Assembly: GCA_902492105.1 (NCBI GenBank)
Contig: CABUKD010000016.1
Span: 1 to 42,983 of the forward strand
Direction of reading: 5' to 3'
Length of the DNA stretch: 42,983 nt
Origin: an uncultured Clostridium sp.
Lineage (GTDB): Bacteria > Bacillota > Clostridia > TANB77 > CAG-508
Shown: piece after piece, positions 15,582 through 24,827 of the stretch
How positions within the stretch are numbered: the first letter of the stretch is position 1
Layout: every line of letters starts with the position of its first letter
Notes under the pieces: generated by a model
Told to the model about the DNA's origin: nothing
Seen by the model: the letters and a program-made list of their open reading frames with translations, nothing else
Databases searched by the model: none
Made by a program: the position numbers and the translations under genes

Positions 15582-17874
15582 AAGCAAAAACATAAAGAAA
15601 AGCATTTTAGTATTAAAAAAAGAAATATTGTTTATTTTATCTTAGCTGTTGTAATATTAATTGCAATTTTTTTCCTTATGTTTTCCTTTTTACAAAAAGA
15701 AGTAGCAGACAAAAGAGGAGTATTATCTAGTGAATTTCCAGCAAGTTATAAACCTTATATTAATGAATTAAAAAAGAATCATCCAAATTGGAATTTCAAA
15801 GCACTTTATACTTCCTTGGATTGGAAATATGTAATTAGCCAAGAAAATGTATATGGAAAAAATTTAGTTCCAAAGTCCTACTCAGACAATTGGAAAAATA
15901 CAAATCCAGGAGAATACAATGTAGAAATTGATGCTGGTTGGGTGGACAGTTCCAAACGAGCAGTAGAGTATGCTATGGATCCAAGAAATTTTTTAAATTC
16001 TGTTAGAGTATTTCAATTTGAGGAATTATCTTATGAAGCAAATACCAATACGGTTTCTAATATTGAAAAAATTCTATATGGTACCGAATTTTATAATAGA
16101 ATTGTAGAATATAAAACAGCAAGTGGAAGTAATATTGTAACAAACCAAAAATATTCAGACTTAATTTTAAAAGCAGCCAAAACCGCAGATGTAAGTGGAT
16201 TTCATTTGGCTTCTCGTATTAAACAAGAGGTAGGCCCTTTTTTATCCCACAGTTCAATTAGTGGTATAGTACCTGGTTATGAAGGTTATTATAATTTCTA
16301 CAATATAGGGGCTACCAGTTCTTCAGAACCTATGGGAGCTATCAAAAAAGGACTTCAATATGCTAAAGATGGAAAAGGTGCAAGTCAAGCAACTAAAGAT
16401 AAATATTTAATTCCATGGAATACCAAAGAAAGAGCTATCACTGGTGGAGGAAAATTTATTGGTTCTAGTTATATTAATTTAGGGCAAAATACAATTTATT
16501 TGCAAAAATTTCATGTTAGCGATAATAGTGGTGGAGAACTTTTTTGGCATCAATATATGACCAATGTTTTAGCACCTTATAGTGAAGGAAAATTAATTTA
16601 TCAAGGCTATGAAAAAAGCAATATGTTAGATAGCCAAATGTCATTTGTTATACCAATTTATGAAAATATGCCAGAACTACCATGTGAAACTCCGAATATT
16701 GCTAGCACAGATTTTAAAACTGATAATACCAGAGTATACGCCAATGTAAGTACTACTTTAAATGTTAGAACGGGACCTCGGGACTTCTTACGAAACTTTA
16801 ACAAGTGTCACCAAAGACCAAATTATGACAAGAATCGCAAAAGGGAAACAAGCAGGGGAAGTTTGGGACAGAGTAAAATTAGACAATGGATTGGTTGGCT
16901 ATGTGTTTAGTAGTTATTTAGCAGTAGCACCAGATATACAAGTAGAAAAAGTTACATTGTCTTTAGCAAACACTACTTTACAAAAGCAAGAGAGAATAGC
17001 TTTAAAAATTAACATTTCACCAGAAAATGCAAAAGATCAAACTCTTACTTTTTCTTCTAGCAATCCACAAATAATAAGTGTGGATAGTAAAGGTAATTTA
17101 GTAGCAGTTAGCAGTGGAACAGCTACTATTACTGCAAAAGCTAAAAATGGAGTAACTGGAAGTATAAAAGTTACAGTATATAGTAAAGTAACCGGACTTA
17201 CTACCAAAGAAGATAATCTTGTATTACAAATAGGAGAAACTTACCAAATTTCACCAATTGTTTTTCCAGAAGATGCTAATAATCCAAAAGTTAACTTTAC
17301 TTCTCAAAATACGAACATTGCTACTGTTGATGAGCAAGGCAATGTAAAAGGACTTCAAAAAGGAAATACTAAAATTAGCTTAACAACACAAGAAGGAGAA
17401 TATAAAAAAGAAGTAGAAGTAACTGTTATGGAAAAATTACCAGAAGGAAGTCTTGAAATTTCAAAAGAACTTACTATTATCGGAAACCAAATAAGTGGTT
17501 GGAAAGAAAATAAAACAACAGTAGCAGACATTTTACAAAAAATTACTACTACTTATACTATTCAAGTAGAAGATAGTAGTGGAAAAATCTTAACAGGAAA
17601 CAATTTAGCAGGAACAGGAAGCAAAATTAAAATTTTAGATGGGAAAAATGTAGTAATAGAATATGTAATTATTCTTTATGGAGATGTCAATGGAGATGGT
17701 AAAATTAACAGTGTAGATTTATTAGTATTACAAAGACACATTTTAGAATTAAAACCATTAACAAGCGTGTTCCTAAAAGCAGGTAATATAGATAAAACTG
17801 GAAATAGACCTTCTTCTGTAGATTTGTTAAAAATTCAAAGACATATTTTAGAACTAAAAATAATTGAGCAGTAA
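15579..17874 (+). CDS. Membrane-bound glucosaminidase with SH3b, Ig-like and dockerin domains (frame shift at 16779)
   Basis: Read through one +1 shift, this is a 764-aa protein. Order: membrane anchor (16-37); GH73-like endo-N-acetylglucosaminidase domain (about 60-330) with the likely catalytic Glu217 in RIKQEVG and the family signatures GYYNFYNIGAT and HQYMTNVLAPYSEG; SH3b from about 385; two Ig-like Big_2 domains (about 455-535 and 536-620); a C-terminal dockerin (about 701-760) with one canonical calcium loop, DVNGDGKINSVDLL, and one degenerate copy. Frame 1 reads through TLNVRTGP, then CGG at 16779 shifts out and would end at 16910. Skipping one C restores GTSYETLTSV, an exact SH3b continuation. 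A GTG at 15525 precedes the ribosome site and is rejected. It may bind the cohesin-like neighbours. Confidence 0.85.
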
Positions 17875-17953
17875 GACTTGAGTGGAATTATGAAAGTAAA
17901 AAGAAAATAAGTAAAATAATATAATTAATTAGGAAGGGAGGAAAAGTAAGAGT

Positions 17954-19557
17954 ATGAAAAAAATGAAATTGCGTAGTAATACTGTTTTTGAAGTATTTCT
18001 AGTACTAATATTCCTAGTATTTGTAACAATTGGTATATTTCTCATTTTTAGCATTTGTCAAACCGAAGAAATAGCACAAATAGTACAAGGAAGCATATTT
18101 ATAACAAGTAACCTAAAAAACAAGAGTATTGTAGAAGTAGCAAGTAATCAAAATAGCAAAGGTACTGTAGAATTAATAAGTAATCAAAATAACAAAAGTA
18201 TTGCAGCAGTAAACGAGCCAAATAATGCTAGCATTTCGCTAGAAGCGGATAAAACAAAAGTAGAAATAGGAGATAACATTAAAATATCTGTTAATACAAA
18301 TCAGATAGCAATTGCTGCATGTACAATTCATCTCTATTTTGACAGTAACAAATTACAAGTAATAGATATACCAGAAAATGCAAATGTAATAGACAATCAA
18401 ATAATATATACTTGGTTTGATAAGCGGACGGAAAAAATAGAGCAGCAAATACTGAATTAAATACTTTTACCTTTAAGGCAAAAGAAAATGGTGTAACTTT
18501 AATTACCATGCAAGGAGAATTTTATAACCAAGCAGAAACTAAACTAGAACCTTCCCTAGAACCAATAGAAATTCAAATAGGAAAACAACAAGAAGATATT
18601 GCTAGTAATAACGAATTAGAAGAAAATAATCATATCATTAATCAAGGTAATATGACAACAATGGAATTACAAGAAGAAATCGATTTGAGAAGTATAAGTA
18701 CAGATAAAAATAATGCAAATTTAGCCGCTTTACATCTAAATAAAGAGGGCTTAAATCCAACATTTGAAAAAGAAGTGAAAGAATATTATCTTACTGTAGG
18801 AAACGATACAAATTCATTAAGAATTACAGCAATTCCAGAAAATACAGAAAGCACAATAGAAATAATAGGAAATCAGGGGTTTAAAAGTGGATTAAATACA
18901 GTAGAAATAAAAGTAACATCAGCAAATAAACAACAAACATTCAATTACAAAATATATGTTACCAAGACTAATGATAAAGAACAAACAAATACTAATTTGC
19001 AAACTCTAGCAATTGAAAACGCAGTTCTTTCTCCAGAATTAACAGAACAAACAACCAATTATACTACAAACGTAGCCAATAATATAACAAGTTTAAATAT
19101 TTTAGCGGTTCCAGAAGACGAAAATGCAACAGTAAAAATAGAAGGAGCAAAAAATTTAAAAGAAGGAGATAATGAGGTGACAGTTACTGTTTTAGCAGAA
19201 AATGATGTTACTTTTAAAAAATATAGGATTCATGTAACAAGAAAAACAATAGCACAAATGGAAGAGGAAGAAGTACAAAGAGAAGAAAATGCAAAACAAT
19301 TAGAAGAGAGAATACAAAATTTAGAACAAAATCAAGAAGGAATATTGCAAACAGAAATAGAAGAACAAAATAAACAAGACAAAACAAATGATGATATAGT
19401 AGAAAATATTTTAATAGATAATAGCAAAGAAATAGAGGAATCAGAGCAAACGCAAAACAAGCAAGAAACCAAAAATGGCTTATTTATCATAGGAGGAGTA
19501 ATTGTTGTTTTAACAGTAATTGGTATAATTGTTATTGTATGGAAGAAAAGAAAATAA
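17954..19557 (+). CDS. Membrane protein with cohesin-like and cadherin-like domains (double frame shift at 18425/18429)
   Basis: 533 aa if two +1 shifts are read. N-terminal membrane segment (14-37), an Asn/Ser-rich stretch with three imperfect repeats (NQNSKGTVELIS type), a cohesin-like domain (about 92-210: ISLEADKTKVEIGDNIKISV, IHLYFDSNKLQVID), two cadherin-like beta-sandwich domains (about 260-345 and 350-425; Pfam PF12733), a Glu/Gln-rich coil, and a C-terminal membrane segment with a basic tail. Frame 1 stops at 18460. Skipping C18425 and C18429, both first bases of CGGA, gives WFDK-G-G-KNRAANTEL, aligning with FYDSTGG in the 13678 protein. It follows the dockerin enzyme by 79 bp and is a candidate receptor for it. 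Confidence 0.78.
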
Positions 19558-19559
19558 CA

Positions 19560-19588
19560 TTGAAACTTAACATAAAGTGTGATATAAT
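19560..19588 (+). promoter_or_regulatory. Promoter of a small membrane protein
   Basis: TTGAAA (19560-19565), a 17-nt spacer and TATAAT (19583-19588) with extended TG at 19580-19581. Confidence 0.8.
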
Positions 19589-19623
19589 GAAACCATACTA
19601 TTTTTAAAGGAGGAAGCTATTTT

Positions 19624-19785
19624 ATGTTATCAACCTTTGTACAATTTTGTATACAATGGATTGGTACAGATCCTCGGTGGCCAAAGATTATCTTAATTTT
19701 AATTGTAATTTTAGTCCTTGTAGGACCAAGAAGAGTAATTACCATTAAGAAGAAAGATAACAATAAATGGACCATTTTCTTTTAA
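19624..19785 (+). CDS. Small single-pass membrane protein
   Basis: 53 aa, starting MLSTFVQFCIQWIG eight bases after AAAGGAGG. One membrane segment (about 22-34, rich in Ile/Leu/Val) is followed by a basic cytoplasmic tail (GPRRVITIKKKDNNK). It has its own consensus promoter and a terminator downstream, which supports a real short gene. One in-frame CGG (19675, followed by T) is read straight. Function unknown. Confidence 0.7.
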   Translation: MLSTFVQFCIQWIGTDPRWPKIILILIVILVLVGPRRVITIKKKDNNKWTIFF

Positions 19786-19886
19786 AATAGCAAATAAACC
19801 AAAGAAAAGAGAAAAGAAAAACACAAAAGAAAATTGGAAAGTAAAAATACAATAGACAATATAAAAAATATACAAAGGAAAAATAG

Positions 19887-19918
19887 GCGACCTTTTAAAA
19901 GGTCGCTTTTAGATTTTT
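19887..19918. terminator. Bidirectional terminator
   Basis: GCGACCTTTT-AAAAGGTCGC (19887-19906), then TTTTAGATTTTTT on the plus side and a T-rich stretch on the minus side. It serves the small membrane gene and the converging thioesterase gene. Confidence 0.8.
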
Positions 19919-19931
19919 TAGAATTTTCATT

Positions 19932-20663
19932 TTAAAATTTTAATTTAACAATTGCATGTAATTGTTTTTCATCAGGTCCTTGCATTACTACAAAATGTTC
20001 GTTATTTTCTTGAGAAACATAAAAACAAGAAACTGTGTTACCAAGTTTAGCTCCAGACTTATACATAATTTCAAAATCATTTGCTTCTGGTTTTTTATAA
20101 ACTTCTTCTGGTAAAGCCTCATAAGCATAATCTAAGTAATATAAATTATGCATATGTTGGTTGACATCAATATCTTTTCTTAATACATTAAAAACAAAAT
20201 TAGGTTGTCCTATTATTTCAGGCTTTTTTAATTTTGCAATATCATTTTCTCTAAAAACACATTTTTCTTCAGGTTCGTAACAAGAAATAACATCATCTGT
20301 AATTCTGGTAATGCTATTGGTTTCTGTGTTAATTAAAGTCCATTTAGAACTAGCAATACAAATTAAGTTATTTTCTTCATCATACATTTCAAAATCACGC
20401 ATAGTAAAAAATGCATTTGCTTTACCTGCCCAAGTTTTTACAGTTACTGTACTTCCATAAGGAACTCTTTTTATAACGTGAACTTTCCAGTGGAGAAGAA
20501 CCCAAGTAAGATGCGTTTTCTCAATTTGATTCATTCCATAGCCTGCTATATCAGAATGAAGGCAAGCAATATTTTCAAATAAGCTTAGAATTCCTTTATT
20601 ACTAAGTAAATTAGAAGTACTTACATTTGCAACATCTACTCTATATTTTCCTTCCATTATCAT
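19932..20663 (-). CDS. Acyl-ACP thioesterase
   Basis: 243 aa from ATG 20663, which follows AAAGGA at about 12 nt. An earlier ATG at 20732 overlaps the upstream gene by 14 bp and has no ribosome site. It hydrolyses acyl-ACP to free fatty acid. The double-hotdog organisation of Pfam Acyl-ACP_TE is visible: a first half with THLTWVLLHWKVHVIKRVPYGSTVTVKTWAG and a second half with the catalytic-region motif DVNQHMHNLYYLDYAYEAL (Asn and His). It forms a two-gene unit with the YbgC-like thioesterase. Confidence 0.88.
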   Translation of the reverse strand: MIMEGKYRVDVANVSTSNLLSNKGILSLFENIACLHSDIAGYGMNQIEKTHLTWVLLHWKVHVIKRVPYGSTVTVKTWAGKANAFFTMRDFEMYDEENNLICIASSKWTLINTETNSITRITDDVISCYEPEEKCVFRENDIAKLKKPEIIGQPNFVFNVLRKDIDVNQHMHNLYYLDYAYEALPEEVYKKPEANDFEIMYKSGAKLGNTVSCFYVSQENNEHFVVMQGPDEKQLHAIVKLKF

Positions 20664-20718
20664 AATAGATTGACATCCTTTCTTTCTATATAGTATTATT
20701 TTCCATTTTTCAATATGA

Positions 20719-21150
20719 CTAATTGTTTTCATCTTTTTCAGTTATACTTTCCAAAATTCCATAAATTTCTGGAAATTCCTTTTTTGCGTTTACAATACGA
20801 AAATCTTTAGTACTAACTAAGGCATGTACAGTACTTCCAGTGCAAATAGGTTTTGAATCATCTTCATGAAATACCTCATAAGAAAATTCTACTTTTACAG
20901 GTGATAACTTACTTACCGTGGCCGTAACAATTAGTTCATCTTCATAATGTGCAGGTTTTCTATACTTGCAATGAAGTTCTACAAGTGGAGTCATAATACC
21001 TGCTTCTTCCATTTTTGAATAAGGGAAGCCAGCCTGTTTTGCTAAATCGGTTCTAGCAAGTTCAAACCAAATAGGGTAAACACTATGATGTACAATTCCC
21101 ATCTGATCTGTTTCTGCATACCTTGCAACTACTTTACTTTTTGAAATCAT
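20719..21150 (-). CDS. YbgC/FadM-like acyl-CoA thioesterase
   Basis: 143 aa single hotdog domain. The signature RYAETDQMGIVHHSVYPIWFELART contains the catalytic Asp and the loop typical of 4-hydroxybenzoyl-CoA thioesterase relatives. First gene of the pair with the acyl-ACP thioesterase, so it probably acts in fatty-acid release or acyl-CoA housekeeping. AGAGG precedes the ATG. Its promoter region holds an inverted repeat. Confidence 0.88.
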   Translation of the reverse strand: MISKSKVVARYAETDQMGIVHHSVYPIWFELARTDLAKQAGFPYSKMEEAGIMTPLVELHCKYRKPAHYEDELIVTATVSKLSPVKVEFSYEVFHEDDSKPICTGSTVHALVSTKDFRIVNAKKEFPEIYGILESITEKDENN

Positions 21151-21197
21151 TTTCTATACGCCTCTTTTCTAAATTTTTACAATATCTTTTCCTAAAA

Positions 21198-21217
21198 ACT
21201 AATTATATCAAATTAGT
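21198..21217 (-). promoter_or_regulatory. Promoter with inverted-repeat operator of the thioesterase pair
   Basis: On the minus strand TATAAT (21202-21207) has an extended TG; the -35 is poor. ACTAATT (21198-21204) and AATTAGT (21211-21217) form a perfect inverted repeat around a 6-nt centre over this -10. A repressor responsive to fatty-acid status (FapR or FabT type) is a reasonable guess, but the sequence does not match the Bacillus FapR consensus closely. Confidence 0.45.
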
Positions 21218-21230
21218 AAAAAAATGACTA

Positions 21231-21691
21231 GATATTTTATGAAAAAAATTTTGGAATACCTAGATATTTCAGAAAAGTCGACTTTTACCGAATTTTGTCA
21301 TACGATTTTTGTTGCATTTATTATAAAACTATGCTATAAATGTCTATAGTTAGAAGTTAGTATTTAAGTTGTTCGAAAATACAGAATCTAAAACACTTTA
21401 TATTTTTTCTTAAAATTCATACTAATGTAATTTCAATATTTTTATCTCAAATTAAATTATATATTTACATTTACCAAAAAAATAATTAACATTATATCCA
21501 TATTATTTCCATAATAGAGATTTATAAAATAAATAATGTATTTTTTCAGAAAGTAATTTTTTATCATATTTTATTTCTATAATATTTATTTTCTATATTA
21601 ATTCCTATTATAAACAAAATAAGCGATATTTAACTATAAATTAAATTTAATTTATATAAAAGTATTGATACCTAACAAATAATTTGTTAAA
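21231..21691. other. AT-rich intergenic stretch
   Basis: About 460 bp with no credible gene on either strand and no clear repeat or RNA fold. A TTGATA (21664-21669) with TAAAAT (21688-21693) resembles a promoter, but transcription from it would begin after the ribosome site of the next gene. The true promoter is unclear. Confidence 0.5.
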
Positions 21692-21706
21692 ATGGAGGTA
21701 GCAGAT

Positions 21707-22699
21707 ATGGAAGATATCACAAGTTTTGTAAAAAATACAAAAGAAAGGCTAGACTTAAAAAACGATTATGTGTTTAAAAGAATATTTTCAAAGCCAGAAA
21801 ATAATGAGGAATTAAAAGAATTATTAGAGGCAATACTAAATATAGAAATAGAAAAAGTAGAAGTAAAAAATCCAGAAATTACAAAAAACTATGCAGATGA
21901 AAAGCTAGGAGTGCTAGATATAAGAGCACAAATCAATGAAGATACCATGATAGATATTGAGATGCAAGTAGCAAATGTAAAAACAATGGTAAATAGAAAT
22001 ATAATATATACATCTAGATTAATAGCAGAAGATACTAGAGTGGGAGAAGAATACAGAGGGTTAAAGAAATTTATTAGTATCACAATATTGGGAGAAAACT
22101 TATTAAAAAGAAATAGCTATCATAGTATAGTACACTTAAAATTTGAAAATAGCGAACCAGAAAAACAAGTAGAAATGGGCTATAAAAAAGAGCAAGATTT
22201 ATTAACAGATAGAATAGAAATTCATTACATAGAGTTAAAAAAGTTCATCAAAAAGAATCTAGAAATGAGTAGTAAAATAAGCCAATGGTTGTGGCTAATA
22301 GTAGGGGAGGAGGAAAAAGTAAAAATGGCAAGTGAGAAAAATAAAACAATAGAAAAAGTAGTAGAAGATTTAGATATGATGAGTGCAGATGAAAACGAAA
22401 GATTAGAAGCCTATAAAAGACAGATAAACATGTTGTATGACAAAATAGAAAAAGAAGAGTGGAAAAAAGAAGCAAGAGAAGAAGGATTACAAGAAGGAAG
22501 AGAAGAGGGAATACAGCAAGGAATACAGCAAGGAATACAACAGGGAATACAACAAGGGCTGAAACAAGGAACACAAATTGAAAAGGAAAAAAGCGCTTTA
22601 AAAATGCTACAAAAAGGCATGGATATACAAACAATTATGGAAATAACGGAATTAACAGAAAAAGAAATAGAAAAAATAAAGAAAAGTGTTGTAAAGTAA
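21707..22699 (+). CDS. Rpn/PD-(D/E)XK nuclease-transposase family protein
   Basis: 330 aa from ATG 21707, 8 nt after GGAGG; an upstream in-frame ATG at 21692 precedes that site. The start RLDLKNDYVFKRIFSKPENNEELKELLEAIL and the core LGVLDIRAQINEDTMIDIEMQ (Asp...Glu-x-Gln) mark the PDDEXK_2 / Rpn group of putative recombination-promoting nucleases, found in many paralogous copies and linked to mobile DNA and phage response. The C-terminal third is charged coil. Four GIQQ repeats are encoded by a 12-bp tandem repeat at 22508-22555, common in this family. Stand-alone gene. Confidence 0.85.
   Translation: MEDITSFVKNTKERLDLKNDYVFKRIFSKPENNEELKELLEAILNIEIEKVEVKNPEITKNYADEKLGVLDIRAQINEDTMIDIEMQVANVKTMVNRNIIYTSRLIAEDTRVGEEYRGLKKFISITILGENLLKRNSYHSIVHLKFENSEPEKQVEMGYKKEQDLLTDRIEIHYIELKKFIKKNLEMSSKISQWLWLIVGEEEKVKMASEKNKTIEKVVEDLDMMSADENERLEAYKRQINMLYDKIEKEEWKKEAREEGLQEGREEGIQQGIQQGIQQGIQQGLKQGTQIEKEKSALKMLQKGMDIQTIMEITELTEKEIEKIKKSVVK
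22508..22555 (+). repeat. 12-bp tandem repeat, four units
   Basis: Units GGAATACAGCAA, the same, GGAATACAACAG and GGAATACAACAA, all in frame and each coding GIQQ. Copy number probably varies between strains. Confidence 0.9.
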
Positions 22700-22784
22700 A
22701 AAATATTATACTTGTGTTTAACAGCAAATTAAATATTTTAAAATATGATATAAATGTCTTGTTTATAAGTGAAGGAAACAAAAA

Positions 22785-23676
22785 ATGAATTTAAATCAAT
22801 GTAATATATGCCCAAGAAATTGTCGGAATTAATAGAATAGCAGGAGAAAAAGGATGGTGCAGATGCAATGACAAAATAAAAATTGCACTAGCATCCATCC
22901 ATTATTATGAAGAACCATGCATTAGTGGTAAAAATGGTTCTGGAACTGTGTTCTTTAGTAATTGTAATTTAAATTGTATCTATTGTCAAAATTATGAAAT
23001 AAGTCAATTAGGCAAAGGCAAAGAAATTACAATAGATCATTTAGCACAAATTTTTATCAAGCAACAAGAAAAAGGTGTTAACAATATTAATTTAGTAACA
23101 CCTACTATGTATGCAAACCAAATAAAAGAGGCACTAAAAATAGCAAGAAATAATGGATTAACCATCCCCGTTATCTATAATACCAATGGTTATGAAAGTA
23201 TAGAAACATTAAAAGAATTAGAAGGATATGTAGATATTTATTTGCCAGATTTAAAATATTATTCTAATGAACTTTCTAAAAAATATTCAAAAGTAGATAA
23301 TTATTTTGAAGTAGCAACTAAAGCAATACAAGAAATGGATAGACAAGTAGGAAAGCCAGTATTTAATAATCAAGGCATTATTCAAAAAGGCCTTATTATT
23401 AGGCACCTTATTTTACCAAGCCATATGCAAAACACCAAACATATTCTAAAATGGGTAAAAGAAAATATGCCACAAGGAACTTATATAAGTGTAATGGCAC
23501 AATATTTTCCAACTTTTAGAGCAAAGCAAGAAAAACTGTTAAATCATAAATTAACAAAAAAGGAATACCAAGAAATCGAAAACTATTTGTATACTTTGGA
23601 TTTAGAAAATGGTTATATACAGGAATTAGGAGAACATGAAGAAGAATATGTACCAGATTTTAATTTAAGTGAATGA
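22785..23676 (+). CDS. Radical SAM protein, PflA-like (frame shift at 22824)
   Basis: 296 aa if one +1 shift is read. ATG 22785 follows GAAGGA. The first 13 codons end in the metal motif CNICPRNC, then CGG at 22824 leads to a stop two codons later. Skipping the C gives GINRIAGEKGWCRC, exactly what this family carries after CPRNC. The radical SAM cluster motif CNLNCIYC follows at once, then KGVNNINLVTPTMY and DIYLPDLKYYS. Family members activate or modify partners with a 4Fe-4S cluster and S-adenosylmethionine; no substrate is known for this subgroup. Without recoding only the frame from GTG 22948 would be made, lacking the N-terminal Cys cluster. A terminator follows. Confidence 0.85.
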
Positions 23677-23718
23677 AAATAAAAAGGTAATTAGACAAAA
23701 ATGAACATTTTGTAGATT

Positions 23719-23752
23719 GTATGTGTATCTCTGGAAGTACACATGCTTTTTT
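23719..23752 (+). terminator. Rho-independent terminator
   Basis: GTATGTGTA pairs with TACACATGC across TCTCTGGAAG, followed by a T run. Confidence 0.8.
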
Positions 23753-23907
23753 GTAAAATAGAGCAAAATTAGTAATAACCATATTGAAAAAAAATAGTTA
23801 GTATGATAGATTATAGAAAAAATAGAAATCCATTAAAAACAAAATTTGCAAAATGAAGTATACTGTTATATGGAATAAAAATGATAATAAAAGGAGGAAG
23901 TATTAAA

Positions 23908-24765
23908 ATGACGCAAGCAGATGAGCATTTTATTAACACTTGTAAAGAAATTTTAGAACATGGATATTCATCAGAAGGAACAGGCGTAAGAACAAGATGG
24001 GAAGATGGAACAGAGGCTAATTATATCTCTATTGTAGGAGTATCTAATAAATATGATGTAGGAAAAGAATTCCCTATGATTACTTTAAGAAACAACAGCA
24101 AAACGGTTATAAGGTCAATTGATGAAATTTTATGGATATGGCAGAAAAAATCAAACAATATTCATGACTTAAATTCACATATTTGGGACCAATGGGCAGA
24201 TGAAAATGGAAGTATAGGCAAAGCATATGGGTACCAACTTGCTAAAAAATATACTTTTAAAACCAAAGAAGGTTTAAAAGAAATGGACCAAGTAGATTAT
24301 GTTTTGTATTTATTAAATCATGATCAAGCAAGCAGAAGAATAATGACAAATTTATTCAACCATGAAGAACTAAAAGACATGAATTTAGAACCATGTGCAT
24401 TTGGAACCCAATGGCTAGTAAAAGGAGGAAAATTACATTTAATTTTAAACCAACGTTCCCAAGATATGCTTTCTGCTAATGGATGGAACACTATGCAATA
24501 TGCAGCTTTATTATGCATGTTTGCACAATGTGCAGGCTTAGAAGTGGGAACCCTAACCCACAATATTGGAGATTGCCATATTTATGATAGACACATTCCA
24601 TTAATCAAACAATTAATAGATGCAAAACCAATGGATGTACATCCAACTTTAAAAATAAATAATCCAACCAAAAACTTTTATGAATTTAAAGTAGAAGACT
24701 TTGAAGTACAAAATTATGACTATAATCATGATATAAAATTAGGAAAAATTCCAGTTGCTATTTAA
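23908..24765 (+). CDS. thyA: Thymidylate synthase
   Basis: 285 aa from ATG 23908, after AAGGAGG; an ATG at 23881 is in frame but precedes the ribosome site. It methylates dUMP to dTMP with methylene-tetrahydrofolate. The catalytic Cys163 lies in EPCAFGTQW, followed by LNQRSQDMLSANGWNTMQYAALL and HNIGDCHIYDRHI, the dUMP and folate binding segments. It pairs with the dihydrofolate reductase gene 109 bp downstream, which regenerates its cofactor. Confidence 0.93.
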   Translation: MTQADEHFINTCKEILEHGYSSEGTGVRTRWEDGTEANYISIVGVSNKYDVGKEFPMITLRNNSKTVIRSIDEILWIWQKKSNNIHDLNSHIWDQWADENGSIGKAYGYQLAKKYTFKTKEGLKEMDQVDYVLYLLNHDQASRRIMTNLFNHEELKDMNLEPCAFGTQWLVKGGKLHLILNQRSQDMLSANGWNTMQYAALLCMFAQCAGLEVGTLTHNIGDCHIYDRHIPLIKQLIDAKPMDVHPTLKINNPTKNFYEFKVEDFEVQNYDYNHDIKLGKIPVAI

Positions 24766-24827
24766 ATTATATAAAATCATAAAAAATTAAAACAAATAAG
24801 TAAGAAAAAACAATAAAATATGAAGAG

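Noticed and set aside
16762..17874. Separate gene starting at ATG 16762
   Set aside because: It begins in mid SH3b domain without a ribosome site. The first residues are an out-of-frame reading of TLNVRTGP.
18508..19557. Separate gene starting at ATG 18508
   Set aside because: The frame continues upstream through KNRAANTELNTFTFKAKE, the rest of a cohesin-like domain begun in the other frame.
22508..22555. CRISPR array
   Set aside because: The 12-bp units have no spacers and are in-frame coding repeats. No CRISPR-like array is present in the window.
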